Positions 35,001 through 46,549 of a DNA stretch of 64,000 nt are shown one piece after another. The translations under genes were made by a program, and so were the position numbers. Under the pieces are notes generated by a model. It was not told the origin of the DNA. It saw only the letters and a program-made list of their open reading frames with translations, and did no database searches. Source of the stretch: Owenia fusiformis (lineage: Eukaryota; Annelida; Polychaeta; Sabellida; Oweniidae); the NCBI GenBank assembly GCA_903813345.2, contig CAIIXF020000008.1, positions 505,341 through 569,340 on the forward strand, given 5' to 3'. Within the stretch, counting starts at the first letter, position 1. Every line of letters starts with the position of its first letter.

Positions 35001-38000
35001 CACCTTTCTCTATCTTGATGTGAAATAAGAAGCCATGATATTGGTTAAACACGCCATAAATGAACATTATATTCACATATGCACTTCCATTCACATAATT
35101 ATTTTGAAAGATATCTCAACCAAACTCCTGTGGCGAACTAGCAACAAGCTGGTGCGGTTGACGCACGTGGCAAGACAACAATCAAATCAAGACAAAGAAG
35201 AAAGAAGACTATGAATGAAGACAGATGCAGCAACAACAAATGACGTCAATCCGGAAAATGACAGGGAAAATATATACCCTCCTAAACTCAAACTGAACAA
35301 AATATGAACAACAACAAAGCAATATTTCTTGAAGTGAAACTTACAATAGAACACAAGAAAATTACTACACAAATATATGATAAGAGAGATGATTTTAATT
35401 TCAAGATAGTTTCCTATCCAGACCTTTCAGGAAACATTCCAAGAAAACAATCATATTATATGAAGTCTACATGTCACTGATAATAAGAATATCAAGAGTT
35501 TGCAGTGATGAAAAAACTGCTTCCAAAAGAATCAAGCCCTTGGGGAATAAATTGATATCTCAAGGATATAAGAAAGAAACTGTCAGCATATATCAAAAAG
35601 ACAATTGCAAAACACAAATGGATACAGATAAAATACAAAAAGCCAAAAAATTTAATATTAAAGATATGGTCAGAGTTCTAAGATGAATAAGGAAATATGA
35701 AAAAACAAGAATGAATGTTATTTAGATATCAGAATGAGGTTAAACTATAGAAGAAAAACAGCAACAAAAACAAACATCGATAAAAACAAAGGGGAAGGGT
35801 AGTGTTACCGGTAAAAAAAGCTACTACAAATAAATTTCCAAGATGCCTGCCACTTAAAAAATGGCGGTATTTTTCCGTGAAAATCTTTTAAGAAAATAGC
35901 AAATATTGTATCGGTTTTGTAATTTGGGCATCGAAAATTCAAAATGGCCACCTTATGTGAGATTTCGCAATAATTTTCTGATCCCTTTAAAGTATGGCTA
36001 TATTATACTCAAATTGAAGGAAATTTAGGGTAGATCATTACTATGGTGTTGTCTTTCTGATTTGTGCCTCAGAAAATTCAAAATGGCTGCCAACAGGAAA
36101 TTGCGTTAATTTTGAGATCTTTCTGAAGTATTGCTTTATTATACTCAAATGAAAGGCAATTTAGAGTAGATTGCAAATATTGAACTGGTTTTGTAATTTG
36201 GACCTCGAAAAATTCAAAATGGCCACCGCCTTTTGTGGAATTTTGCATGTTTTCCTGATTTCTGCCTCAGAAAAATTCAAATTGTCTTCATTATTTGTGC
36301 CTTTAAAACTCTTAAATGGTCACCTAAATGCTTTTAAAATTGGTAGAAATTTTGAGGATGTGTGTCCATATATAGCAGATGGGATGAAGGTGGCTTTTGT
36401 TGCTCCATGCATTTTACAATAAGACTGTATTATATTGTAGCTCCATGCATTGAACATTCTAAGAGCAATGTATAGAGACACCAGACTAGGGGAGGATGTG
36501 TGTCCTTATATCGCAGATGGGATGAAGGTGGCTATTCTAGGCTTCCAGTCTGACTCCTGGTCTGTAAGTTAACTACATTATTCTATTTTGTATTGTATTC
36601 AATTTTTTCCTCTTTGACATTGATTTAGGTCCTTAGTTAATGGATTTTGCCCCCTATCGAATGATTATGAAATCCAGAAAGAAATCCTGCACTAAGGGCT
36701 GATGTGAAAGAGTAACGTGGAGATCAAACCCAAGGCCCCTTGCTTTCTGGGCGAGTGCACCGCTACTTTGCCCCCTTCCCATAAAACATTAGTCCAGTAA
36801 AACTTGTTTATCCGAACATCTCTCTTGTCTGAACACCTGTCAATTTGAACACCTGTCAATTTGAACATTTAATCTGCCAATGTTTGAAAACCTTGAAATG
36901 TGAACATTTGCCTATCCCAGTTTTGGCCAGTCCCTGTGGTTTTACAGATAAGACAAGTTTTTCTATTATTACGTTTTTGTGATCTTGTTTAACGAAATTC
37001 TGTTTCAGATTCGTAACTCATCGACTCTTCTGTTCAGTGCAATGATGGTGCGGATATTTGGTGTACCAAGAAGCAAAGATGCCCAGTCAAAGAAAAATTG
37101 GTAGACAAACATAGTCTCAGTTTTAAATTTTCTCTACTAGATTTGCTTCTAAAGATCAATCAATTTATATCCTCAATATCCCAGATGCGAGTAGAAATAA
37201 TCTTGATTTATGTCATTAAAAATTCACATTTCATTCAAACTGATGTCATATTTGGAATCAACATGTAAAATTACATTTAGAAATGTGGTTTTCAAAAGAG
37301 TTTATCAACTTTGAAAATTTAATTTTCTTTGAAAATGTGACTTCTAGGTCGGGGAGATTCCCCATAGACCCCATGTTGTAAAACCACAAAAAGTGAAATA
37401 TATTTTCTTGTGTTGGGCAGATAATATTTTCTTTTACTGGACATATTTTAATTTGTATAACTATCAGATACATAAAGGTAATATGAAAAGTGAACCACTA
37501 AAACTGATGCATATATAAGTTTAAGGGAATTTTGTAATACCCTGCCATGTTAATTCCCCCGAATCAGCCACCTGGTGGCGAAACTGGTAACTTCTTACTC
37601 GCATCTGAGTAATTGAAGTTAATATTATTTTATATTATATGTTTATATATCTGAATTGATGTTTTATATCTTATAAGAATTAACTTACATATTTTATCAT
37701 TGATCATTCATTCTAACAAATGAATGAGAAACTTAATAATTAAAATAAGTGAAAGTCTGTACCTTTGTTAATGGAAACCTCTATTAACTTAATATTAAAT
37801 TAACCTCTCTGGGTGGAACACTAAATTTTGAGGTACCAAGGCCCTTCATCTTAAATATGTTTTATTGTATATGTAAATATGCTCTTGTCCATATAAGTAT
37901 ACTGTATCAATGTTCATAATATGTAAATTGATTTATTTCACAGTATGACTGGAAGGGCATTCTTCTATCGCTTCCCGTCACTTTTCCCATTTCTGCTGGA

Positions 38001-41000
38001 CCAGATCGACAAAGCAACAAAAGATATCGGGTAATTTTTTTCAAATTATGTGTATCTCACATCACAAAACCTTTTGAGTCAAACATATCTGTGTGTGAAA
38101 ATAAAAGTTTGTAAATTCATTCTCTCTTTTGCACTTCTATGGACGTCTATTATGATGCTCTTCAATGCTAAAGATATCACATTTACAACTGAACATTAAT
38201 TCATATAATTTCTTGGAAAAGTATGATGTATTTTTAGAAAATACTTTTTGACACTGATCAGTTCTGACACAACAGTTTAGTACAGTATTAGTACAGTGTA
38301 TCGATTTGTTTCAATTAACTGTATTGCAGATGCGGTGGGGAGTACAGGTTGCACCCCAGTCTTTATCCAGTCTTGATGACACTTGGCCGATTGCTGCCTT
38401 CTCCCCAGGAGGGCATTGATAACAGCCTTAATCTTGGACACTTTGTACCCTTCGTCATCAAGTAAGCAATGTCAAATAACAAAATAGGCACATGTTTAAT
38501 AAATATTACCAAATATAATGCCAAGTAAGAATTGACAATTAAGAAAGTAAGTAAACAATTCTAAATGAGCAATGCCAAAAAGGAATGCCATCCAGTATTA
38601 TGAAATACTGTACATAATGCTTTTGAAAAGCAGTTAATCATCTTCTAGAAGATAATCCTGTAAGGCGACAACCGTATGAATTTAGACTTTGATTCTCTTC
38701 CCAGATGTGCCTCTAGCCCAGTATATAAGACCAGGATGATGGCAGCAAGAGCTCTTCAGCCTTTACTATCCAAGGACCAGATCAAACCAGTTCTGGCTAG
38801 ATTGCTTGGGTCTATTCCAGTCACCAAACAGGATCTGTCTGGCCAGAACCAGTTACATGGAATTCTAATACAGGTAGGCAGAATGTTGGCCACATTTTTT
38901 GTCTGTTTTTACATCATACAGTATGTTTTACCAAAATGCAACTGAATACATTTCAAAGATGCCAAAACTACATAGGCCTAGCCAGGGAGTGCAATTTTTG
39001 TAAAATTCAAAAACAAATCTTAAAAAAATATTTTGGGATTGTTTATGCCGTGATCGCCCCCCCCCCTGACTGACAACAGAAAAAAATTGGCGATTGCCAT
39101 TTTATGGAGCTATGTTTTGCCACTGACTTGTGAGAATTCTCTTGATAACAATTACCAATAGATAATAAAGTTGGTATTATTCTTCAAAATTTCATGTAAA
39201 TATTTACACATTATTGTAGAGTGTACAATTCAAAATCACAATTTATTTTCCATTTTTTCTGAAAGCGCAGAACTTTAGTTAAGCACTGATATTAATCAAG
39301 GTTGATTCTTTATAGCTGAATGCTGTGCTGCAAAATGTGGAAGATGTTCCCCCATTCTTGGCCGCTGATATTATCACAATGGTTACCACTTCAGTTGCCT
39401 CAGTGATGTGGATAGTATCGAGGTAAGGGTGGTGTGTTTAAGGGGGATTTTAACCGTCCATCAGATTTTTAAGGATACAGTCTGAATTATAAGTCGGCTA
39501 TTTTTAATAATCACAAAGTATAAGACAATTTTAATCAGCTTTCAAAGCATATAATAAGGCAACAAAAACCATCCTAATTTCAGAGCAAACCCATGTCCAT
39601 TGACACGGACTGCTTTCCTGAGTATCATCAGCATATTGTTCAAAATGACATCCAACAATCATGATGCAACTAAGGCAACACATAAATCAGCTTTATGTGA
39701 ACCTGGCCATAGTAAAGCAGATGCAGACCAGTCTATTATATTAGAAGATGGGAAATCTGAGGATGTTGACATCAATACCTTGTGTGTGTACATAAAGAAG
39801 GAATTGATGTTGGTAATACATGAGGATCTACAGGAGAAGCACCCAGATGCTGATGTTTTACATAATCCTGGTTCAGTAGAGTTCTATGAAGTCCTCACAG
39901 AAATCACACTTGATATCACCAAGCCTTTGACACCCACTGCTGTAAATGATGAGGTTGTTGTTGCTGTTGAAGAGTCAAACATGGCAAATGGCTCTATTCT
40001 AAGTGACCTCCTCAAGTTTCCACTGTACGAGGTGAGGGACAGAGTCCTGGAATACATGGAGGTTATACTAGCAGAGGGGTCCATTAAGGACATACCTGAT
40101 GATATCAAAGAAGAACTTGCTGCTATGATTCTGGGCCGGGAACAGTACCACAAGTGCCTGATAAAGGTCAGTGTTCAGTCATTCAAACAAATTAAAAATT
40201 ATTTGAGTGGAAAGTTACTGTATATTGGTAAATGTTCCACCTTTAAATAAATAGGAAATGATAATTACATGTACATGTATATCAAAACATATGTTGGCTG
40301 AGTTTGTAAGATTGATTGATTGATTGTTAGAATCTTTCCACAATTAAAGAGACTTGGTTGCAAAATGCAGAATTCTTGCCTCCTCCTTCAAAATATAATT
40401 TTTATAAAGATATATTGGCATATATCATTGTCTCATTCTTCTCTATTATTTGTGATGTTTCAGGTCCTGAACATTCTTGCTCTTTGTGCTGATATTGAAA
40501 GAACAAAATGGCAGAAGTGTGGTTCACTATTAGGACCACAGCAGGTAAACGAATATAGTACTATTTGTCTATACATGTATTACTTTATATGATCATGTAC
40601 AGGATTCAAGCAGACTAGCATGTAAATATTCTGAATATTTTGCATTTCATTATTGGGAAATAGTTCTGTGTTATGTATTTTCAAAGAATTATTTCCATTT
40701 TAACTTCATTCTTGTTTATTATTGTTTGTAGGTGTTAGAGTACCTGATATGTATGGCCAATGACCATTCTATGTAAGTAACAAGCTTGGCCTGTTAAGCT
40801 CTTTTTGAATCGCGTTTGGAAGTGAGTCACTTAAAAATATAACATAATCCTTTGTATTATTTCAAGCTATGTATATATTTTAAGCTGATTGGTGCATTTT
40901 TTGTTTTCATAGTGACGATGTACGCTGTGCTGCTCACATGTTGTCGGGAAGATTTATTAGCCAGGTCTACAATGAAATAGAAACGGATCAGGTAGGCAAT

Positions 41001-42558
41001 TGCTCAACCTCCCTAATCCCACATGCCCCTCCCTTAAGCTCCCACACCCCCCTCCCTTAATGCTGCCTCTCCTCTATGCCCCTCCCTTAAGGCTGCCTCT
41101 CCCACATGCCCCTCCCTTGATGCTGCCTCTCCTCTATGCCCCTCCCTTAAGGCTGCCTCTCCCACATGCCCCTCCCTTAAGGCTGCCTCACCCACATGCC
41201 CCTCCCTTAAGGCTGCCTCTCCCACATGCCCCTCCCTTGATGCTGCCTCTCCTCTATGCCCCTCCCTTAAGGCTGCCTCTCCCACATGCCCCTCCCTTAA
41301 GGCTGCCTCACCCACATGCCCCTCCCTTAAGGCTGCCTCTCCCACATGCCCCTCCCTTAATGCTGCCTCTCCCACATGCTCATCCCTTAAGCTCCCACAT
41401 GCCCCTCCCTTAAGACTGCCTCTCCCACATGCCCCTCCCTTAAGCTCCCACACCCCCCTCCCTTAATGCTGCCTCTCCTCTATGCCCCTCCCTTAAGGCT
41501 GCCTCTCCCACATGCCCCTCCCTTGATGCTGCCTCTCCTCTATGCCCCTCCCTTAAGGCTGCCTCTCCCACATGCCCCTCCCTTAAGGCTGCCTCACCCA
41601 CATGCCCCTCCCTTAAGGCTGCCTCTCCCACATGCCCCTCCCTTAATGCTGCCTCTCCCACATGCTCATCCCTTAAGCTCCCACATGCCCCTCCCTTAAG
41701 GCTGCCTCTCCCACATGCCCCTCCCTTAAGGCTGCCTCTCCCACATGCTCATCCCTTAAGCTCCCACATGCCCCTCCCTTAAGACTGCCTCTCCCACATG
41801 CCCCTCCCTTAAGGCTGCCTCTCCCACATGCCCCTCCCTTAATGCTGCCTCTCCCACATGCCCCTCCCTTAATGCTGCCTCTCCCAAATGCCCCTCCCTT
41901 AACTCTTAGCAGCCTGCCGACGAGTAATCTTGCAAAATCAGACTTTCCCTGGGGTCTGCCGACGAGATAACACGCACTTTAGGTACTTAGGGTTATGCTA
42001 AAGTTTATTTAGAACCAAAAAATATGCGTTGTGTTGATAATACATACCCAACACTTGATGACCATATCAAAAATATATTGTTTTGTAGCCTAAAATTAAA
42101 AATTTAATGGTTACTATGGTCAAATTGTTCATTTTGCTCAAACCAGGGCAGCAAATACTGGGATTTAGTTTAGACTGCTAAGAGTTAATGCTGCCTCACC
42201 CACATGCTACTCCCTTAATGCTGCCTCTCCAACATGCTACTCCCTCAGATAATAATCTCATGAATACAATTAACTCCTGCTTTGATCTTACCACACAAGG
42301 TTTATTTGAGTAAAGAACAGTGTATGATATTTGAAAATCTACCATTTCAAAACTCAAACTCATTTGTAAATGCCTCAGTAATATTATTTAATGATAGATA
42401 TGTGGTATTTTTCCAGACAAGTCCAGTCTTGAAAGAATGGCTGTTAATGTTATCCAACAAAAGCTGTGTAGAACAAACAGTCGATACGAGGCTAGCAACG
42501 GCCAGGGTTTTGAACAATAATATTCGAGAACTTCTCTATGATCCAAATGATAAACTAG
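32046..42558 (+). CDS. THADA: THADA, tRNA 2'-O-methylation cofactor: 15 consecutive exons (partial)
   Basis: Exons: 32046-32215, 32411-32520, 32944-33076, 33808-33924, 36441-36563, 37009-37100, 37944-38030, 38330-38461, 38705-38873, 39316-39422, 39584-40166, 40464-40544, 40732-40772, 40913-40991, 42417-42558. All have AG/GT borders and every phase agrees, giving 2,166 bp (722 codons) with no stop. The first exon carries LTVCCWRSVKEVSLLLG, the signature of the DUF2428 region. Later landmarks are LHALNILRAMYRDTRLGED, RNSSTLLFSAMM, MTGRAFFYRFPSLFPFLL and CASSPVYKTRMMAARAL. These follow the animal THADA order. THADA (yeast Trm732) is an alpha-helical-repeat cytosolic protein; with FTSJ1/Trm7 it 2'-O-methylates position 32 of tRNA anticodon loops, and in animals it is also linked to SERCA and energy balance. 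Exon 11 is unusually long (583 bp) and contains a divergent acidic insert. The N-terminal half and roughly the last 200 residues are not found in the window. Confidence 0.93.
34350..34400. repeat. Start of a cccaacgaat-type dispersed repeat (degraded) in a THADA intron
   Basis: ttatcccaacgaatgaagtt with gtaggaatatagtgaagccc matches the opening of the repeats at 6377 and 23388, with substitutions. Modules of the same family (pairs of aatggc blocks) recur at about 35830-36300 in this intron. Confidence 0.6.
35320..35690 (+). pseudogene. Retroelement reverse-transcriptase fragment, frameshifted, in a THADA intron
   Basis: One frame reads LEVKLTIEHKKITTQIYDKR, then DDFNFKIVSYPDLSGNIPRK. It then shifts to VYMSLIIRISRVCSDEKTA, continuing SKRIKPLGNKLISQGYKKE. 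The blocks YDKRDDFNF, YPxLSGNIP and IRISRVCSDE in this order are common in a widespread animal retroelement RT C-terminus (palm/thumb). A frameshift and stops separate the blocks, so it is dead. Its exact clade (Penelope-like or related) is uncertain. It lies in the same orientation as THADA, between exons 4 and 5. Confidence 0.6.
36354..36396 (+). pseudogene. Duplicated piece of THADA exon 5 inside the preceding intron
   Basis: gaggatgtgtgtccatatat, then agcagatgggatgaaggtgg, repeats 36491-36533 of exon 5 with two mismatches. It is in the same orientation and keeps the encoded EDVCPYIADGMKVA. The copy lacks exon ends: after GGCT it runs into a stretch resembling the start of exon 5 (tgctccatgcatt) and then a TAA. 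It looks like a partial tandem duplication, and is not spliced in any obvious way. Confidence 0.75.
36712..36785 (-). repeat. tRNA-derived SINE-like fragment in a THADA intron
   Basis: On the minus strand, gcaaagtagcggtgcactcg is an A-box-like stretch and gggtttgatctcc a good B-box, about 30 bases apart. Anticodon and acceptor stems do not fold convincingly, so it is a tRNA-derived remnant. Confidence 0.4.
41025..41898. repeat. 30-bp minisatellite in a THADA intron (about 29 units)
   Basis: The core unit is cccttaaggctgcctctccc followed by acatgcccct. Because 30 is a multiple of three, both strands stay open: a Leu/Pro-rich decapeptide (LRLPLPHAPP) on plus and a Gly/Glu/Ala one (EGHVGEAALR) on minus. 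These are not real proteins. Variant units (cctctatgc, tcacccaca, aagctccca) recur in the same order at about 41040-41400 and 41445-41690, so the array also has a higher-order duplication of about 400 bp. A few more units follow the inserted MITE (42189-42245). Confidence 0.95.
41903..42184. mobile_element. 282-bp TTAA-flanked MITE inserted in the minisatellite
   Basis: TTAA at 41899-41902 and again at 42185-42188. The left end is ctcttagcagcctgccgacg; the right end, reversed, starts ctcttagcagtct. The flanking minisatellite reads cccttaatgctgcct when uninterrupted, so the empty site is known and the duplication is exactly TTAA. TTAA targeting fits piggyBac- or Kolobok-type non-autonomous elements. 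No coding capacity. Confidence 0.85.
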
Positions 42559-42621
42559 GTAAATATCTAACAAATATATTTATTAAAGTATATATAATAC
42601 ATAAGCAAATGAATCAATGTA

Positions 42622-42770
42622 TATATATATATCTTTTATCGACCCTTTAGATGTCATATCATGACATATTAGTCACTTAGGTAGAGCAGTTCTTCCCATT
42701 GTCGAGTTGAAGAACTGGTATCTTTATCCTGGCTAGAACCATAGACAATTCTAGCCAGCGCCAGCCTTTT
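42622..42770 (-). mobile_element. SINE-like element, second copy (without the MITE)
   Basis: Same sequence as 24103-24745 without the 479-bp insertion. Minus-strand order: body with tctagccaggataaagatac, then the hairpin atgtcatgatatgacat, then gataaaagatatatat. It lies just after the last recognised THADA exon. Confidence 0.7.
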
Positions 42771-42990
42771 ATCGAGTTAGCAGCACTCTAGTAACAAAGT
42801 GAGGCATTTTGATCACCATATATCATAGTTATTTCAGTCAGAGATTGCTAATGGCTTTTGGCTGTAGCTACATTAATATGGATCCCTTAAAAGGATTGCA
42901 TTATTACCTTTTGTTGTTCTTATTTACACTGGAGATATACCGTAGTTGCGGTCAATGATGCTTCTTAGATATTGCTCATTGGGCCACTTT

Positions 42991-43926
42991 TTAATTTAGT
43001 TTGTCACAACATATAATCTTTTTCAGTTTTTCCCTGAATGATTTTCCAAAAAGGAAATAAAATATAACATTGCATGCTGAGTTACAAAGGAGAAACAAGT
43101 TTGCAGTGTTGTAAAAAACAAATTCTAATTCTGACAGTTTGTCATTCAGAACAAGCATTCTACCACCAACATTGATGAGAGAACATATTATAAAGACTGA
43201 CAATATTGATATCATTGTTAATGTTTGTTTTCTTTCCTCTTTCTTTTCTTGTGTTTGGTGTTCTGTTTTAATCCTTGATTGTCTCACCGAACGAATAAGT
43301 TTAATGTTGAGAACTGTTACTGTTATAACTGGCCCCACAAATCTAAATATGAAATTCAAGACGCACTCATATATGATGAAATAATAATCTGGACCATTCT
43401 CTTCCGTGGGGTAATAATGCCAAACAATCAATGGCAAGTTGTAAATGGCGGCTGTGACAGTCAGTGCACCCATGACTACACGCATTCGTTTCACTGTCGC
43501 AATTAATGAGGCGCGAAGTGGTTTTGCAATGTGTATATATCTGTCAATTGTGACAAGGACAATCACCCATGTTGTTAGTGTTGATGCTGTATGATTAAAG
43601 TACATTAATATCCACTTTACATTATCGTAACTGTCTTCCAAATCCCATAGCTCAGCCACATATCCATCTTCTGGTATAAGTCCAATATAGGAAATGAGGA
43701 ATAAACTGTCCGTGATTGCTAATGTTTTTAGCAGGAATACACGGCTACTCTGTTCATTTTCCTTCTTAAGCACAATCAATGATAGAATATTTCCTATAAC
43801 TCCAAAGATGATTATGCAGACTGAAAGTGCTATATAGATGATAGCAATGTTTTGTTCAATATCCCCTCTTCTAGTATCATTTGCTTCATAATCAGAATAG
43901 TATTCTGTATTGTCCATTGTTTGCAT
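42991..43926 (-). CDS. Class A (rhodopsin-like) GPCR, peptide-receptor type, intronless
   Basis: 311 residues with seven hydrophobic segments. The N-terminus (1-27) is acidic with N-glycosylation sites (NDT at 16). TM1 has GN at 45-46, TM2 has the conserved D at 73 (LAITDS), TM3 ends in DRY at 128-130 (VTIDRYIHI), TM5 is about 183-207, and loop 3 is Lys/Glu-rich (TQEKKEERKQ). TM7 carries CNSACNVIFYFLFGKSFREK, the N-x-x-x-Y variant of NPxxY seen in FMRFamide-like and related peptide receptors. Odd points: no cysteine at the start of TM3 to pair with C178 in loop 2, so the usual disulfide appears missing, and TM6 lacks CWxP. It is read antisense about 430 bp after the last THADA exon, so it may sit inside a THADA intron. 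Ligand unknown. Confidence 0.85.
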   Translation of the reverse strand: MQTMDNTEYYSDYEANDTRRGDIEQNIAIIYIALSVCIIIFGVIGNILSLIVLKKENEQSSRVFLLKTLAITDSLFLISYIGLIPEDGYVAELWDLEDSYDNVKWILMYFNHTASTLTTWVIVLVTIDRYIHIAKPLRASLIATVKRMRVVMGALTVTAAIYNLPLIVWHYYPTEENGPDYYFIIYECVLNFIFRFVGPVITVTVLNIKLIRSVRQSRIKTEHQTQEKKEERKQTLTMISILSVFIICSLINVGGRMLVLNDKLSELEFVFYNTANLFLLCNSACNVIFYFLFGKSFREKLKKIICCDKLN

Positions 43927-44082
43927 TTAAAATGTCTGCTTTTATCTGTTCAAACTCTAATATACAGTCAAGCCAATAATGCCTGTGGGATAGAAACAAT
44001 AAAAACTAATTTAAGGAAGTCATAATATTTAGTGAATAATTTATGCACATAAGCCACATACAGGGTGTTCCGAAAGTGTGGA

Positions 44083-44277
44083 GCCCCGGGACCCGTAGCC
44101 AGGGGGGTTCGGGCGTACTCCCTCCTGGCCAAAATTTCTTTCAAAATCATGCAGTTTTTCACCATTCTGACTTTTTTTTTGTGATTTTTGGCCAAATTTA
44201 CCAAAGTGAACCCCCCCTAGAATTTTTTTGAAAAGTGAACCCCCCTTGGAAAATTCTGTCTACGGACCTGGGCCCCC
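44083..44277. mobile_element. cccgtagcc-type MITE, degraded copy
   Basis: The left part (gggacccgtagccagggggg) and the right part reversed (caggtccgtagacag) resemble the termini of the intact element at 56234-56438. The inside shares 'aaaatcatgcagtttttcac' with that element. No clear target duplication remains. Confidence 0.65.
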
Positions 44278-46549
44278 CTAGGCAAACATATACCATTGTC
44301 TCCATAGTATTTGCCATATATCATTGTAAAGTTGCATTGATTTGCCAAGTATCATGGTTCAACTGACAAATGGTAAAAAGTTAGGGGCAGTTACATACAA
44401 TCCAACCTATTCCATGACATATGCTAATACCCCTAATTTGGAAAAATGGGCAAGTCCAAAAACAACAGGATAACCTGAATCCCTCTAGGTCAACTGACCT
44501 AACACCCCTTTATATGCTATATCTTCATAATTGTACTTGCCTATGTATGGAAAAGTGGAAAAATTTTAGAGTCCAGCTTTTTACTCTATCTGCTAGAAGT
44601 TTCTTAGATAATTGGTAAATTGATGGCAGATATATGCAGGACTAGGGGTTACCAGCTTGTTACGGGAACCTAGTCAACGTGATAGTCTACAGAAGTCGGA
44701 AAATCTACAATCTGAACTGGCACAGATGACAGCAAGGTGCTTATTAGAAGCATGCACAACTTGAGTAGCAGTTTACTGAGGGAGTTGGTGCCCACCATCC
44801 CATGGTAGATCTTCAAGACTATACCTCAGCAGGGTCTCCTCAGCAGCAGAAGGTACTTGGACAGAGTCACAAGTCATTCTTCAGTGCAGTGAGCTCATTT
44901 GTGGTTGTATTTTAGTGTACTTCTAACACTAGAAACAGGTCAGTTTTTAGGAAATCCTTCCATGGATTTTATTTTCAAGCTACACGCTTAGCTAACAGTC
45001 AACTTTAGGTTAGCCTAGCTTGTCTTTGGGACAATAAGTTCAGACCCAGTTGAACTTTATTTGACCCCTACTGGCTTGTATATTCTTTTTTGTAAAGGTT
45101 TTTCACTCATACTTTGAACCTTTCTATAAGGGACCTTTTCTCTTTAACCCTATACTAGTATACTTTTACTAGCCCTAGGGTTCTAATCCTTTGAGTTCAT
45201 GACTATACTATTGTGTAGTATATTATGTAATGATGGCCTTCTAGGTTCATAAGGTTATTCCCCTTATTCATGCACCTACAGTAGCTTTGTTGGAGTTCAT
45301 TGTTTTGAATGACTATTCCTTAGTTTTTCACTCAGTAATCATTACATTCAAGCTGTGCTTATCCACTGAACAGTGTTTTCTTTTTTTGAAATGTTGTGTT
45401 CAGGGATTATGAGTAGGTGGAGTTTTTCTAAGAACTCTACTTATTGATGAGTGTAAATTATTATTACACTTTACGTGTATTGAAAGATCTTTTTGCTGAT
45501 CTTTCTTGTTTCTTTGTCTTACTTTTTATTACTCGGGAATTATTCTCAACTTTGTTTCTAGTTTAGTAACTAGCTTGACTAGATAACATATTTTTCAGTT
45601 GGATTGAATCTGCATTGTTCATAGATGTAGTTAATTCTCATCTTTATTCACAATCACTTTACACCCTTTTTTGCTACTCTTCACATCACTTGTTTTCTAT
45701 GTTCTGTTTGTTTTATGCTTACAGATACACTCAGCTTTTACTTTTGTATTTCTTATTCATCAACTATTTTTAGGTCTAATTTTACATTCGTGTAAAATTA
45801 GTTAGTTTACAGAAGCCTTACTTTAAGATACATTGAATGGCTCATTAATGCCTTCTGGTCACAACGTATTCATTCTTTATTTATACCAGGGCATAGGATG
45901 TTTGTTCTACAATCATTTTGGATATCTTGGTTTTCAAATCTTGTTTCATTTTTTTAATTTTACAAGGATAATTTTTACTAAGTTTTTTTTGTTTGTTTGT
46001 ACTTTTGTGTCTCTTTATGGAGATCTACATTATTGTTTATCTACATATCTCAGGTCCACTCTGTGTCTTAGAATCTTTTGGTTAGTTTTACCCTAACCAC
46101 AGTTTTTTAAGGAGTGGCTCACCTTAAAATATGCTTCATACTCTTGAACAGCTACTTATCAATCACTCCTTTTCTGGTATTGATTGGTTTCATGCATATT
46201 TTCTAAGTAACTATATGTTTCTTTATAAGCGGTGTACCTTCACACATGTTTGAATCTTGTCTTAAATTGATAAGATCATGAGTTTATTGATTGAAATATA
46301 TTTTTATATTATTCAATCAACAGTAGAAGAGAGGATTCTACACATCGGTTCAGGTTCTTTATACCATGAATCTTGTGTTTAAACATGCTTCTAAGTGATG
46401 GGCTCTCATTTTTATTATCTGGAGCCTGTTTTCTTTCATTTTTGTTCTTATTCATAACCATAGAACTTATTCATTCGAGGATTGGTTATTATTTTCAAAC
46501 AAGGTGGTTTTCATCTAATATTGAAAACACATCCCTTTGATTGTGAAAG

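Noticed and set aside
36712-36785. Functional tRNA gene on the minus strand
   Set aside because: A- and B-box-like words are present, but the cloverleaf stems do not pair; better explained as a tRNA-derived retroposon.
41000-41700. Long open frames on both strands (Leu/Pro-rich and Gly/Glu/Ala-rich, 73-139 codons)
   Set aside because: They are translations of the 30-bp minisatellite, which stays open in phase because its unit is a multiple of three; they lie in a THADA intron.
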